A program made the position numbers and the translations under genes. A DNA stretch of 64,000 bases from Euzebya tangerina (GTDB lineage Bacteria > Actinomycetota > Nitriliruptoria > Euzebyales > Euzebyaceae). The notes below the pieces were generated by a model that saw only the letters and a program-made list of their open reading frames with translations, was not told the DNA's origin and did no database searches. The stretch spans positions 83,191 to 147,190 of the forward strand of contig NZ_PPDK01000004.1 of the NCBI RefSeq assembly GCF_003074135.1, given 5' to 3'. Of the stretch, positions 55,145 to 63,604 are shown in pieces. How positions within the stretch are numbered: the first letter of the stretch is position 1; the number at the start of each line of letters is the position of its first letter.

Positions 55145-55951
55145 ATGACGCACAGAGCTACGTCCACTGCCACCCTCATGCTCACGTTGGCCCTCGTCGC
55201 CGCCCTGGTCCTGGTCGCGCCGACGCCCGCCGCAGCCGCGCCGTCCGCGATGGCGCAGGATCCCGCCGCGGCCGTTGAGGTCGACGCTGCCGAGCAGTGC
55301 GAACGCGCACGCGCCGCTGCCTCGACGAAGCGGGGTAGTGCCGACCTGACACAACTCGACGGGCCTGCGGCACGTGCGGCAGCCGCAGTCGTGCAGCAGG
55401 CGATCGGCGCCGGTGAGATCATCCTGCAGACACCCTCCGACCTGGTCGCTGCCGAGAGCGTCAAGGTGTATCGCATCGACACCGCGGGCGAGGCGTTCAC
55501 GTCCGTGACCTACCCCGTCGGCGGCGACCTCAGTGTGCTGAGCAACATCACCGTCGTACTCGACACCAACAACGAGATCGTCCAGTACGCCGAAGCCCTG
55601 GTCAGCCAGTCGGCCGCCGACACCTTCGAGGTCCAGTCCTATGTGGACGGACAGCTCGTGGTTGATGAGGACACCGGCATCCCCTTCGCCAGCAACGACC
55701 TGCTCCACCAGGAGGTCGAGGAGCCCACGGCGTCCACGTTGGGTGCTCAGGCGTCGCAGAGCACGGCGCAGTGCTTGGCAGCGGTGCTGGGCGTCTCGGT
55801 GGCCTTCGCAGGTGTTCTTGCCTTCTTCTGCTCCGGGGCCTGCTCGACGGCCGTCACCCCACCAACTGCCGCTGTCTGTGCCGCCTGCATCGCAGGATTC
55901 ACTACCATCGGAGGGGCATCCATCAGCGCCGTGGCCAGCTGCTTCAACTAG
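55145..55951 (+). CDS. Secreted precursor with a C-terminal six-cysteine hydrophobic peptide, putative halocin-C8-like bacteriocin
   Basis: A 268-residue protein in three parts. A signal peptide spans about 1-32 (ending AAAA). A hydrophilic domain of about 170 residues contains the beta-rich stretch NITVVLDTNNEIVQYAEALV. A C-terminal segment (about 205-268) is hydrophobic, Gly/Ala-rich and has six Cys (210, 229, 233, 245, 248, 266), with FCSGACSTA and VCAACIAGF. The layout resembles the halocin C8 precursor (signal, immunity-type domain, Cys-rich C-terminal peptide), where VCTIGCSAA is a similar motif. AAGGAG lies nine bases before the ATG. Bacteriocin function is inferred; another secreted Cys-rich protein is possible. 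Confidence 0.65.
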   Translation: MTHRATSTATLMLTLALVAALVLVAPTPAAAAPSAMAQDPAAAVEVDAAEQCERARAAASTKRGSADLTQLDGPAARAAAAVVQQAIGAGEIILQTPSDLVAAESVKVYRIDTAGEAFTSVTYPVGGDLSVLSNITVVLDTNNEIVQYAEALVSQSAADTFEVQSYVDGQLVVDEDTGIPFASNDLLHQEVEEPTASTLGAQASQSTAQCLAAVLGVSVAFAGVLAFFCSGACSTAVTPPTAAVCAACIAGFTTIGGASISAVASCFN

Positions 55952-55960
55952 GGAGTCACC

Positions 55961-56164
55961 GTGTCCTCATCATCGTCCTCCTCCGTGACCCTGTTCGCGC
56001 TGCTGCTGCTTGGGATGGCGGTCGCCGCTGCGCTGCTCATCCTGCAGCTGCCCGCGCTCTTCACCCCTGAGGGCGGGAGCCCGATCCGCGTCCTCGTGCT
56101 CGCATGGGTTGCGGTGGCCCTTGGGATCGGCGCTCTGGTCATGCGGCCTGATCGAGCCGCGTAG
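55961..56164 (+). CDS. Small two-helix membrane protein, candidate immunity or export partner
   Basis: A 67-residue protein with a Ser-rich N-terminus and two membrane helices (VTLFALLLLGMAVAAALLIL and IRVLVLAWVAVALGIGALVM) joined by a short loop, and a basic C-terminus. The GTG start at 55961 has GGGAG five bases upstream and lies only 9 bases after the precursor stop, so the two genes form one unit. Small two-helix proteins encoded directly after bacteriocin genes are often immunity proteins. That role is inferred from size, topology and position; there is no recognisable family. Confidence 0.65.
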   Translation: MSSSSSSSVTLFALLLLGMAVAAALLILQLPALFTPEGGSPIRVLVLAWVAVALGIGALVMRPDRAA

Positions 56165-56201
56165 CTCACCGCCCGCTATCAGCGACCATCAACTGCGAAC
56201 A

Positions 56202-56249
56202 ACCCTCCGGTCACTCTCTCTCGAAGGAGAGGTCGCGTGCCCGGAGGGT
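56202..56249 (-). terminator. Stem-loop at the end of the PNPOx-like gene
   Basis: ACCCTCCGG (56202-56210) pairs with CCGGAGGGT (56241-56249), enclosing an inner hairpin with CTCTC/GAGAG arms. One arm lies inside the last codons of the minus-strand gene and the other after its stop, followed by TTGTTCG. It may also end the convergent small-protein transcript. Confidence 0.5.
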
Positions 56250-56645
56250 TCGAGGCGTCAATCGGACGAACTGCTCCCCGGCCTCGCGACGGAGCGCCGC
56301 CGCGAAGCGGTCCGGCCAGCTGTCCGGGTCCGCTCCCAGGTAGCGCGACAGCTTTCGCTGGGCCCGATCCCGGTCGAAGTCGACGACCTCGGCCCGGCCC
56401 CACGCGGTGACCGTCAGGATCTCCCCGCTGAGCAGATCGCAGGTGTCGACCACGAGACACACCTCGGGGTCCTGCTGGAGCGCCTCGGTCAGCGACGACC
56501 AGTCACCGGTGAGCCACCAGAAGCTGCCTGCCTCCCAGATGAACCAGATGGGGCGGATCACCGGTCCGGCAGTGGCCAGTCGGGCCGGGATCGCACGATT
56601 GAGCAGCGCCTCGAGGTCGAAGTCGTCCGGGAGCTCGACGGTCAT
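56211..56645 (-). CDS. Pyridoxamine 5'-phosphate oxidase-like (split-barrel flavin/F420-binding) protein
   Basis: A 144-residue protein of the PNPOx-like split-barrel fold. PARLATAGPVIRPIWFIWEAGSFWWLTG is the beta-hairpin that lines the cofactor, then LQQDPEVCLVVDTC, then VTAWGRAEVV. Actinobacterial relatives bind F420 or FMN and reduce varied substrates; this one cannot be assigned. The ATG at 56645 overlaps the stop of the cysteine desulfurase gene (ATGA), so it is translated as the second gene of that unit. No link to sulfur transfer is evident from the protein. Confidence 0.8.
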   Translation of the reverse strand: MTVELPDDFDLEALLNRAIPARLATAGPVIRPIWFIWEAGSFWWLTGDWSSLTEALQQDPEVCLVVDTCDLLSGEILTVTAWGRAEVVDFDRDRAQRKLSRYLGADPDSWPDRFAAALRREAGEQFVRLTPRTLRARDLSFERE

Positions 56646-57805
56646 ATGGCCCCTGCTGTCGCCGGAACCAGCAGGCGGGTGAGCTCCGCAACACATCGGT
56701 CGATGTGTGCCTCCGTCGTGCCGAGGCCGAGTGAGAAGCGCAGGTGGGCGGCGTCGGTCGCCGCCTCGACGGCGTCCAGCACGTGACTGCGCTGCGCGGC
56801 GCCCGACTGGCAGGCCGAGCCGGTCGAGCAGGCGATCCCCGCCCGGTCCAGCGCCAGCAAGGTCGCCTCGGCATCCGCGCCGGTGACGGCGACGTGGACG
56901 TTGTTGGGCAGGCGCTCGGTCGGGTGCCCGTTGAGGGTCACCCCGTCCAGGGTCGTCAGCGCCTCGATCAGCCGGTCGCGGAGGGTGGTCAGCCGGATGC
57001 CCTCGTCGGCCAGCCGTCCACGGGCCAGTTCGGCGGCCGCGCCGAGGCCCACGATCCCGGCCACGTTCAGCGTCCCGGACCGGACGCCCCGCTCCTGGCG
57101 GCCGCCGTGGAGGACCGGATGCGGATCGACGTCACGCCGCAGGGTCATCACGCCGACGCCGGTCGGACCGTTGAACTTGTGGGCTGACAGTGCCGCGGCC
57201 GTGATCCCCCAGCCGTGCAGGTCGAGCGGGATCTTCCCGAAGGCCTGAACGGTGTCGGAGTGGAACGACACGCCGCGCTCGGCCAGGGCCGGGCCGATGA
57301 GATCGACCGGTTGGACCGTGCCCAGCTCGTTGTTCGCCGTCATCAGACTGACCACCGCCGTGTCGGGCCCGACGGCCTCCAGCATCTCCTCCGGGTCGAC
57401 CCGACCGTCCGTACCGACCCCGACGATGTCCAGCCGGTGACCCTCGACGTCCCGGAGCCACTCGCAGGCCTCCAACACCGCGGGGTGTTCGATGGCGGAG
57501 GTGACGATGGCGGTACCCCGTCCCGCCTCGCGTGCCGCCCATACCAGGCCCTTGATCGCCTGGTTGTCGGCCTCGGTCCCTCCCGAGGTGAACAGGACCT
57601 CGAGGGGGGTGATCCCGAGTGCGGCCGCCACCTGGTCACGCGCGTCCTCCACGGCGGCCCGGGCCCGACGACCCAGGCTGTGGAGGGAGGAGGCGTTGCC
57701 GACGGACCCGGCGCGGAGCCACGGCAGCATGACCTCGGTGACCTCCGGGGCCACCGGCGAGGTGGCGGCGTGGTCGAGGTAGATGATCTCGTCCTGGCTC
57801 TTCAC
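56642..57805 (-). CDS. Cysteine desulfurase (IscS/NifS-type)
   Basis: A PLP enzyme that removes sulfur from cysteine as a persulfide. The 387-residue protein has the PLP Lys about 210 in SAHKFNGP, FTSGGTEADNQAI, HSDTVQAFGK, and the catalytic Cys about 332 in CSTGSACQSG. With mnmA nearby, tRNA 2-thiolation is a likely use; Fe-S cluster assembly is another. The GTG at 57805 follows TACGGT by seven bases. A GAGGAG directly abuts the start, too close for normal Shine-Dalgarno pairing, so leaderless initiation is favoured. Confidence 0.93.
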   Translation of the reverse strand: MKSQDEIIYLDHAATSPVAPEVTEVMLPWLRAGSVGNASSLHSLGRRARAAVEDARDQVAAALGITPLEVLFTSGGTEADNQAIKGLVWAAREAGRGTAIVTSAIEHPAVLEACEWLRDVEGHRLDIVGVGTDGRVDPEEMLEAVGPDTAVVSLMTANNELGTVQPVDLIGPALAERGVSFHSDTVQAFGKIPLDLHGWGITAAALSAHKFNGPTGVGVMTLRRDVDPHPVLHGGRQERGVRSGTLNVAGIVGLGAAAELARGRLADEGIRLTTLRDRLIEALTTLDGVTLNGHPTERLPNNVHVAVTGADAEATLLALDRAGIACSTGSACQSGAAQRSHVLDAVEAATDAAHLRFSLGLGTTEAHIDRCVAELTRLLVPATAGAI

Positions 57806-57812
57806 CTCCTCG

Positions 57813-57818
57813 ACCGTA
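57813..57818 (-). promoter_or_regulatory. -10 box for leaderless cysteine desulfurase transcript
   Basis: TACGGT, then CGAGGAG, then GTG on the minus strand; the spacing is seven bases as at gatC and mnmA. Confidence 0.5.
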
Positions 57819-57839
57819 GCGGCGTCTGGTCAGCGCACC

Positions 57840-59330
57840 TCAGGCAACTCCGGCATCCCCCACCTGAGGGCGGGCCGCAGCACGACGGGTGTTGAACCAC
57901 ACCTCGGGCTCGGCACCGACGGTGTCGCCCAGGTCGCGGACGAGCCGGGCCACCTCGACGTCTCCGGGACGCATCGGCTCCCCACCAGGACCCGATCCCT
58001 CCTCACCGAGAGCCGAATCCTCCCCGCGGTGAGCCGCGCCGAACGCCAGGGCCAGGACCAACTTGCTGTCCACCACCCGGAGGGACCAGTCGGCGAGCTC
58101 GACGCCCTGCGTGATCCACCGCTCACGAGCGCGACGGACCACCCGGGCGGCGCCACGCAGGTCCACCCGGCGCGATCGACCCCCGAGCGACACCCGCGGC
58201 TGCCAGGCGCCATCCACCGCCGCCGGGGCGATCCGGGGCACTGTCGCCTTCGTCACCGGGTGGACACCGGCGTGCTCCATCCCGCCGACCCATGAGCCCG
58301 TCGCAGCCCGGATCACGACCGTCCCCCGCCAACCCAACGAGGTGACCACCAACTCGCCGGCCTGCCCCTCGTCCCGATTCGTCAGGTGCCCGGGGTCCCG
58401 GACGCTGACCAGCTCCAGGTCCGGATAGGTCAGGAACCCATACGTCGCATCGGGCGGATCCCCGGTTGCGACCGGTGCCTCGCCGTACAGGACACGCGAG
58501 ATCTCGGGCGCCCAGGCGGCCTGCACCCGGACCTCCCGACCGGCCACCCGAGCACCGAGCTCCGCCAGCCGCGTCCGCAGAGCGGCCGCTGGCGGCTGTC
58601 CCACCGGAACGACCAGCCGGAGGTTCGGCAGGCGCGAGCCGGCCGCGAGCACCTCGAGTGCCTCCTCCGCCTCCGCCGTCGGGACGGCCAGGACGGACGC
58701 CGGCAGAACCGCCATACCCCGCCGGGCTGCACCGGCCACCGGCTCGGTCCCGACTCGTGGGTGCAGCGCCGACATGCGGGTGGCCAGGGCCGCGTGGTAC
58801 AGCCCCCAGTAGCGCACCGACGGCCCCGCCGGGACCAAATTGAGCAGCGAGTCCTCAGCGCCCCACCCCATCACCTCCGCAAGGCGGGCCCCGGCCAGGT
58901 GCAGCCGGTCCAGGTCGGCGCGCGTGTAGGCGATGGCCACCAACCGGGCCACACCCGCCTCGTGGATGTGGACGGGCTTGTACCGGTACCAGATCGCGTT
59001 CCTGCGGCCGTCGCGACCGCCCCCGGCCGCTTCCCGCGCCGCGGCAACCAGCTCGGACCGGGTGGTGTGGCGCTTGAACTGGTCCTCGGTGGGACTGAGC
59101 AGCAACGCCGGGTTGCCGGGACCACCGGCGCCGGCCAGCGCCGCCTCGGTGGCAACCATCATGGTGTTCAGCTGGTCGACCGAGGTCAGCTTGACCCCGA
59201 CGCCCTGCAGACGTCCGGCCCAGAACGGGTTGAAGGGCCGCACCTCCCGGCGGAGCCAGGTGTTCAGCACGGCCAGCTGCTCGCGGCGCAGCTCGGCCGG
59301 ACGACGCTGGTACCAGGGGCGGGACGACAT
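57840..59330 (-). CDS. Phenylacetate-CoA ligase-like (PaaK-like) adenylate-forming protein, divergent
   Basis: A 496-residue protein related to PaaK-type AMP-forming ligases by its N-terminus (WYQRRPAELRREQLAVLNTWLRREV), the middle region ending VQAAWAPEISRVLYGE, and the C-terminal DPGHLTNRDEGQAGELVVTSLGWRGTVVIRAATGSWVGG. The usual glycine-rich P-loop (SSGTTG type) is not obvious; its place is taken by LLLSPTEDQFKRHTTRSEL, which keeps only a short Thr-Thr element. Activity may therefore be altered or lost. TACCAT eight bases upstream suggests a leaderless mRNA. It sits between the cysteine desulfurase and etf genes. Confidence 0.65.
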   Translation of the reverse strand: MSSRPWYQRRPAELRREQLAVLNTWLRREVRPFNPFWAGRLQGVGVKLTSVDQLNTMMVATEAALAGAGGPGNPALLLSPTEDQFKRHTTRSELVAAAREAAGGGRDGRRNAIWYRYKPVHIHEAGVARLVAIAYTRADLDRLHLAGARLAEVMGWGAEDSLLNLVPAGPSVRYWGLYHAALATRMSALHPRVGTEPVAGAARRGMAVLPASVLAVPTAEAEEALEVLAAGSRLPNLRLVVPVGQPPAAALRTRLAELGARVAGREVRVQAAWAPEISRVLYGEAPVATGDPPDATYGFLTYPDLELVSVRDPGHLTNRDEGQAGELVVTSLGWRGTVVIRAATGSWVGGMEHAGVHPVTKATVPRIAPAAVDGAWQPRVSLGGRSRRVDLRGAARVVRRARERWITQGVELADWSLRVVDSKLVLALAFGAAHRGEDSALGEEGSGPGGEPMRPGDVEVARLVRDLGDTVGAEPEVWFNTRRAAARPQVGDAGVA

Positions 59331-59390
59331 CGGGCGAGATGGTAGTTCGCTCCATCAAGCTTCCGACGGTCGGGGTCCGTGGAACGCAAA

Positions 59391-59416
59391 CGCCCCCGAC
59401 CGCGTGGACGGGGGCG
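59391..59416 (-). terminator. Rho-independent terminator after etfA
   Basis: CGCCCCCG and CGGGGGCG form a perfect 8-bp stem with a 10-base loop. In the minus-strand transcript it is followed by TTTGCGTT, 22 bases beyond the etfA stop. This ends the etfBA operon before the next minus-strand gene. Confidence 0.75.
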
Positions 59417-59437
59417 TCGAACCGGTGTTGCGGGCGG

Positions 59438-60412
59438 TCAGCCCTTGCGCTTGTTGATCTCCTCGACCAGCGGCGGGATGACCTTGTACAGGTCACCGAC
59501 GATGCCGATGTCGGCGATGGAGAAGATCGGGGCCTCGGCGTCCTTGTTGATCACGGCGATGGTCTGGGCTGTCTGCATGCCGGCTCGGTGCTGGATGGCC
59601 CCGGAGATGCCGTTGGCCAGGTACAGCTGCGGCGAGACCGTCTTGCCGGTCTGCCCGATCTGGTGGGAGTGGGCGATCCAGCCGGCGTCGGTGGCCGCGC
59701 GGGAGGCTCCGACGGCGCCACCGAGCGCATCGGCCAGCTCGCCGATCAGCTCGAAGCCCTCCTCCTCACCGAGTCCACGGCCGCCGGAGACGATGATGGC
59801 GGCCTCCGTCATCTCCGGTCGACCGCTGGCGGCCGCCTCGACGACATCGGTGATCTTGGCCCGGGTGGCCGACTCCGGGAGGTCGACCGACAGCTCCACG
59901 ACCTCGGCCGCCCCACCGCCGGCACTCTCGGCCTGGAAGCTGTTCGGCTTGACGCCGATGAACTGCGCGCCGTCGCCGGTGACCTGGCACATGGAGTTCA
60001 TGTCACCGCCGAAGATGGCCTTGGACGCCACGATCCGGTCGCCGTCGAGCTCGAGGTCCACCGCATCGGCCACCACGCCGCTGCCGGTGCGGACGGCACA
60101 GCGGGCGACGACGTCGGTGACGAACGGGTCGGCGGCGTAGAGCACCGCGTCGGCACCCGAGGCCTCGATGGCCGCGACCAGCGCGGCGACCTTCGGTTCG
60201 GTGGCGTACTCGTCGGCCTCCGCGCCCTCCCACACATAGGCGGTCGTGGCACCGAACTCGCCGACCTTGTCCGCAGCGGCGGCGGCTCCGGCGCCGAAGA
60301 TGGCCGCGGCGACGCTGCCGTCACCGATCTGCTTGGCGGCGGTCAGGATCTGGTTGGAGACCTTCTTCGGGGTCCCGTCTTCGTGCTCGACCAGTACGAG
60401 GATGTCAGTCAT
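59438..60412 (-). CDS. etfA: Electron transfer flavoprotein, alpha subunit
   Basis: ETF-alpha binds FAD and carries electrons from acyl-CoA dehydrogenases to the respiratory chain. The 324-residue protein has the C-terminal FAD-binding domain with GGRGLGEEEGFELIGELADALGGAVGASR, SHQIGQTGKTVSPQLYLANGISGAIQH and FSIADIGIVGDLYKVIPPL. It is 18 bases downstream of etfB. Electron donors in this window include the acyl-CoA dehydrogenase near 27 kb. Confidence 0.96.
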   Translation of the reverse strand: MTDILVLVEHEDGTPKKVSNQILTAAKQIGDGSVAAAIFGAGAAAAADKVGEFGATTAYVWEGAEADEYATEPKVAALVAAIEASGADAVLYAADPFVTDVVARCAVRTGSGVVADAVDLELDGDRIVASKAIFGGDMNSMCQVTGDGAQFIGVKPNSFQAESAGGGAAEVVELSVDLPESATRAKITDVVEAAASGRPEMTEAAIIVSGGRGLGEEEGFELIGELADALGGAVGASRAATDAGWIAHSHQIGQTGKTVSPQLYLANGISGAIQHRAGMQTAQTIAVINKDAEAPIFSIADIGIVGDLYKVIPPLVEEINKRKG

Positions 60413-60430
60413 CGAATTGCTCCCGGCTAG

Positions 60431-61222
60431 TTAGATGAACTTCTTCTCGACGAGGAAGTCGACCAGCGCCTTGGCGCCGACCTGTCCCGTTCCGTCGTCT
60501 TCGACCTTGTCGCCGGCTTCCTTCGGCGGCTTGGGTGTCGCCTCGAGGACGGTGGTCGAGGACCCCGCGTGGCCGGCCTCCTCCGGTGACAGGCCGATGG
60601 CAGCCAGGTCACGGGTGTCGAGCGGCTTCTTCTTGGCCGCCATGATTCCCTTGAACGAGGGGTAGCGCGGCTCGTTGATGGCTTCGACGACACTGACCAC
60701 CGCGGGCAGCTGCGTCGTGACGGTCTCGTGGCCGCCCGCGGTCTCCCGGTCGGCCTCGACCGAGCCGTCGTCGCCGACGGCGAGCCGCTTGGCGTAGGTC
60801 AGTGCCGGGACGTCGAGGTACTCCGCGAGCATGGCCGGGACCAGCATCGAGCGGGCGTCGGAGGACTGGTTGCCCATGATGATGAGGTCCCACTCCTCGT
60901 CGGCGAGCGCGGCGGCCAGCACCCGGGCGGTGGCCGTGGCGTCAGAGCCCTCGATCGCGCTGTCGGTCACCTGGATCGCGGCGTCGAGGCCGTAGGACAG
61001 GGCCTTGCGGACCGTCTGCTGGGCGGACTCGGGGCCCATGCACAGGGCCACGATCTCCACGTCGTCGCGCGACTCCTTGAGCCGCATGGCCTCTTCGATG
61101 GACCACTCGTCGTTGGCGTTCAGGATCGCCTCGACGGAGTCGCGGTCGACGGTCAGATCGTCATTGACCTTTTTCTCGGCAGCGGTGTCGGGCACACGCT
61201 TGACCGGACAGATGATTCGCAC
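60431..61222 (-). CDS. etfB: Electron transfer flavoprotein, beta subunit
   Basis: A 263-residue AMP-binding subunit of ETF. The N-terminus IICPVKRVPDTAA and the recognition-loop segment LPAVVSVVEAINEPRYPSFKGIMAAKKKPL are typical. The start is a GTG at 61222 with AGGTAA nine bases upstream. It heads the etfBA operon. Confidence 0.96.
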   Translation of the reverse strand: MRIICPVKRVPDTAAEKKVNDDLTVDRDSVEAILNANDEWSIEEAMRLKESRDDVEIVALCMGPESAQQTVRKALSYGLDAAIQVTDSAIEGSDATATARVLAAALADEEWDLIIMGNQSSDARSMLVPAMLAEYLDVPALTYAKRLAVGDDGSVEADRETAGGHETVTTQLPAVVSVVEAINEPRYPSFKGIMAAKKKPLDTRDLAAIGLSPEEAGHAGSSTTVLEATPKPPKEAGDKVEDDGTGQVGAKALVDFLVEKKFI

Positions 61223-61630
61223 GGTGGGTTACCTCGTGATCGATGGGTGGGCGTGGAAGTCGGTTACCGAAGGGTAGCCACTGGTCCGGCACGGCAGAGA
61301 ATCGAGCGCACCCAAAGCCACGATTGGCCGACCTCTGACCATACCGACCGGCCGACAGAGGCCAGCACGGACGGCCGGACGATGAGGGCCTCTTGACGGT
61401 GTGGTCATCACTCCCCTACGGTCCGTCACAGCTCACGTCTACGGGGATTCGAGCGACGGTCCAGCCACGCCGAGCCGGACCGGTCAACCGACGTTCAACC
61501 AGCTCGCGCTCGCCGTCTCCGAAGGGTGAGTCCGCCGTAAGAACCGACAGACCTCGGCCATCCGATGGTCTCCCGCCCCGACCGGGCGGCGTCTGACGCC
61601 TGCGCCGAGGTCAGACACGAAGGGACGAAC
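61223..61630. other. Divergent 408-base intergenic region, etfB and subtilase genes
   Basis: No gene or repeat family is seen. It contains the predicted promoter of the subtilase gene and, on the minus strand, a TACCCT element about 60 bases before etfB that could be its -10 box. The roughly 200 bases between the subtilase promoter and its ATG could be a regulatory leader, but no clear structure was found. Confidence 0.6.
61393..61422 (+). promoter_or_regulatory. Predicted promoter of the subtilase gene
   Basis: TTGACG (61393-61398) and TACGGT (61417-61422) are 18 bases apart, a good housekeeping-type actinobacterial promoter. The transcript would carry about 200 bases of untranslated leader before ATG 61631. 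Confidence 0.55.
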
Positions 61631-63439
61631 ATGCCCACTCCGAATCGACTCGACGGGCGGCGTGCCTGGCCGGTGATCCTGGCCGCGCTCCTGCTGCCCG
61701 CCCTCTTCGCACTGCCAGCCGTCGCACAACCGGACCGTGGCGACCTCCAGGCCCACGACGCTGTGACCGAGCAGGCCACCGCCACCGTGTCCTCCCTCGA
61801 CACCCGACTGATCGTCGGCTACGTCGACGGTGCCGAGGAGCGCCTGGACACCGCGATGGCCCAAACCCAAGCCGACGACGCCGCTGACATCGTCCAGGCC
61901 GAGGCCGAGATCGTGACGCGCACCGCCGGGGACGCGGCCGTCGTCCAGCTCGACCGGCGGCTCACGCCCGAGCAGGTCGACGCCTACGCCGCCGACCTCG
62001 AGGCCGACCCAGCCGTGGCCTACGTCGAGATCGACCAGGTGCTGACCACGCAGCAGTCCGACCCGCGGACCGACGAGCAGTGGCACTACAACGAGCCGAC
62101 GGGTGGGATCGGTCTGGACGACGCGCTGGCCGTCAGCACCGGAGCCGGCGCCACCGTCTCCGTCATCGACACCGGCATCGTGAGCCATCCCGACCTCAAC
62201 AGCCAGGTCGTCGGCGGCTACGACTTCATCAGCGACACCTTCATCTCACGCGACGGCAACGGTCGGGACGACGACTTCAGCGACGAGGGCGACTGGAACT
62301 CCGACGCGTCCCAGTGCCGGGTCAGCGACTCCTCGTGGCACGGCTCGCACGTGGCCGGCACCGTCGCCGCGGTCCAGGGCAATGGCGAGGGCGGTCAGGG
62401 TGTCGCCCCCGACGCCGACATCGTCGTCGCCCGGGCACTGGGTCGCTGCGGTGGCTTCACCTCCGACATCGCCGCCGCCATCGTCTGGTCGGCCGGCGGC
62501 TCGGTGACCGGCCTGCCGGCCAACCCCAACCCTGCTGATGTGATCAACATGAGCCTCGGTGGGGGCGGCAGTTGTGGCAGCACCACCCAGTCGGCGATCG
62601 ACCAGGCGCGATCGCTGGGCGCGACGGTCGTCGTTGCCGCCGGCAACTCCTCGTCAGATGCGAGCGGGTTCAACCCGGCCAACTGCGACGGCGTGATCAC
62701 GGTCGCGTCGACCAACCGTGCCGGCGAGCGGTCCTTCTTCTCCAACTTCGGGTCGCTCGTCGAACTCGCTGCTCCCGGTGGTGGCTCGGGTGGCGGCGTG
62801 CTCTCCACCATCGACAGCGGCGCCACCACACCGCAGGGACCGACCTACGCCGCCTATCAGGGCACCTCGATGGCCACGCCCCACGTTGCCGGTGTCGCCG
62901 CGCTGCTGATCGGCGCCGACGCGGGGCTCACGCCCGACGAGGTGGCCGATGCCATCGTCTCGACCACGCGGGCCTTCCCGGGCTCGTGCAGCGGCTGTGG
63001 TTCCGGAATCCTGGATTCTCCTGATGCGCTGGCTGCGGTCGGCGGTGGCGGCGGACCGGCACCAACGGACCCGCCGACGGAGCCGACCGACCCCCCGGCG
63101 GCTGACAACACCTTCACGGGACCGTTGGCCATCCCGGATCAGGGCACGGCGGAGGCACCGATCGAGGTGAGCGCCAGCGGCAACGCCTCCGCGACGACCG
63201 AGGTGTCGGTCGACATCTCCCACTCCTACCGCGGCGACCTGCGCGTCACGATCGTCGCACCGAACGGCTCGTCAGCGGTGCTGAAGTCTCCCTCGGGCTC
63301 GGACGGCGCTGACGACGTGGTCCAGACCTGGACCGTCAACGCGTCATCGGTGTCCGCAGGAGGCACCTGGACGCTCCGAGTGGATGACGTCTTCGCTGGC
63401 GACACCGGCACCATCAACGCCTGGTCCATCAGCCCGTAG
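61631..63439 (+). CDS. Secreted subtilisin-like serine protease (S8) with C-terminal P-domain
   Basis: A 602-residue exported protease. Parts in order: signal peptide (about 1-32), an inhibitor-I9-like prodomain (about 55-140), the catalytic domain (Asp 180 in VIDTG, His 237 in WHGSHVAGT, oxyanion Asn in AAGNSS, Ser 413 in GTSMATPHVAG), a Pro/Thr linker (about 480-495), and a proprotein-convertase P-domain (about 500-602, with ISHSYRGDLRVTI and GTWTLRVDD). All triad residues are present. AAGGGA lies upstream of ATG 61631. Four Cys in the catalytic domain may form disulfides. Confidence 0.93.
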   Translation: MPTPNRLDGRRAWPVILAALLLPALFALPAVAQPDRGDLQAHDAVTEQATATVSSLDTRLIVGYVDGAEERLDTAMAQTQADDAADIVQAEAEIVTRTAGDAAVVQLDRRLTPEQVDAYAADLEADPAVAYVEIDQVLTTQQSDPRTDEQWHYNEPTGGIGLDDALAVSTGAGATVSVIDTGIVSHPDLNSQVVGGYDFISDTFISRDGNGRDDDFSDEGDWNSDASQCRVSDSSWHGSHVAGTVAAVQGNGEGGQGVAPDADIVVARALGRCGGFTSDIAAAIVWSAGGSVTGLPANPNPADVINMSLGGGGSCGSTTQSAIDQARSLGATVVVAAGNSSSDASGFNPANCDGVITVASTNRAGERSFFSNFGSLVELAAPGGGSGGGVLSTIDSGATTPQGPTYAAYQGTSMATPHVAGVAALLIGADAGLTPDEVADAIVSTTRAFPGSCSGCGSGILDSPDALAAVGGGGGPAPTDPPTEPTDPPAADNTFTGPLAIPDQGTAEAPIEVSASGNASATTEVSVDISHSYRGDLRVTIVAPNGSSAVLKSPSGSDGADDVVQTWTVNASSVSAGGTWTLRVDDVFAGDTGTINAWSISP

Positions 63440-63464
63440 CCCTCTCCGCTGCCTCGGCTGGCTG

Positions 63465-63493
63465 CGCCGCACCCCACGCCTCGGGGTGCGGCG
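63465..63493 (+). terminator. Rho-independent terminator after the subtilase gene
   Basis: CGCCGCACCCC and GGGGTGCGGCG form a perfect 11-bp stem with a 7-base loop, followed by TTTGCGTTGT. It lies 25 bases after the subtilase stop. Confidence 0.8.
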
Positions 63494-63604
63494 TTTGCGT
63501 TGTCGGCCAAGACATCGGCCAGCGAGGAATTGTGGGTCGAGTGCAACTCCTACCGCAGTAGTGGCGTCTACCCAGGCCACGGACACCACACCTGAGGAGA
63601 CGCC

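Noticed and set aside
57970..57990. A further copy of the GGTGGGGA repeat inside the PaaK-like gene
   Set aside because: A single GGTGGGGAGCC match encodes GGEP but has no tandem partner, so it may be chance in GC-rich coding sequence.
61393..61596. Short open frame upstream of the subtilase gene
   Set aside because: The translation is Ser/Arg/Pro-rich with no ribosome site or family features, and the sequence is better explained as promoter and leader.
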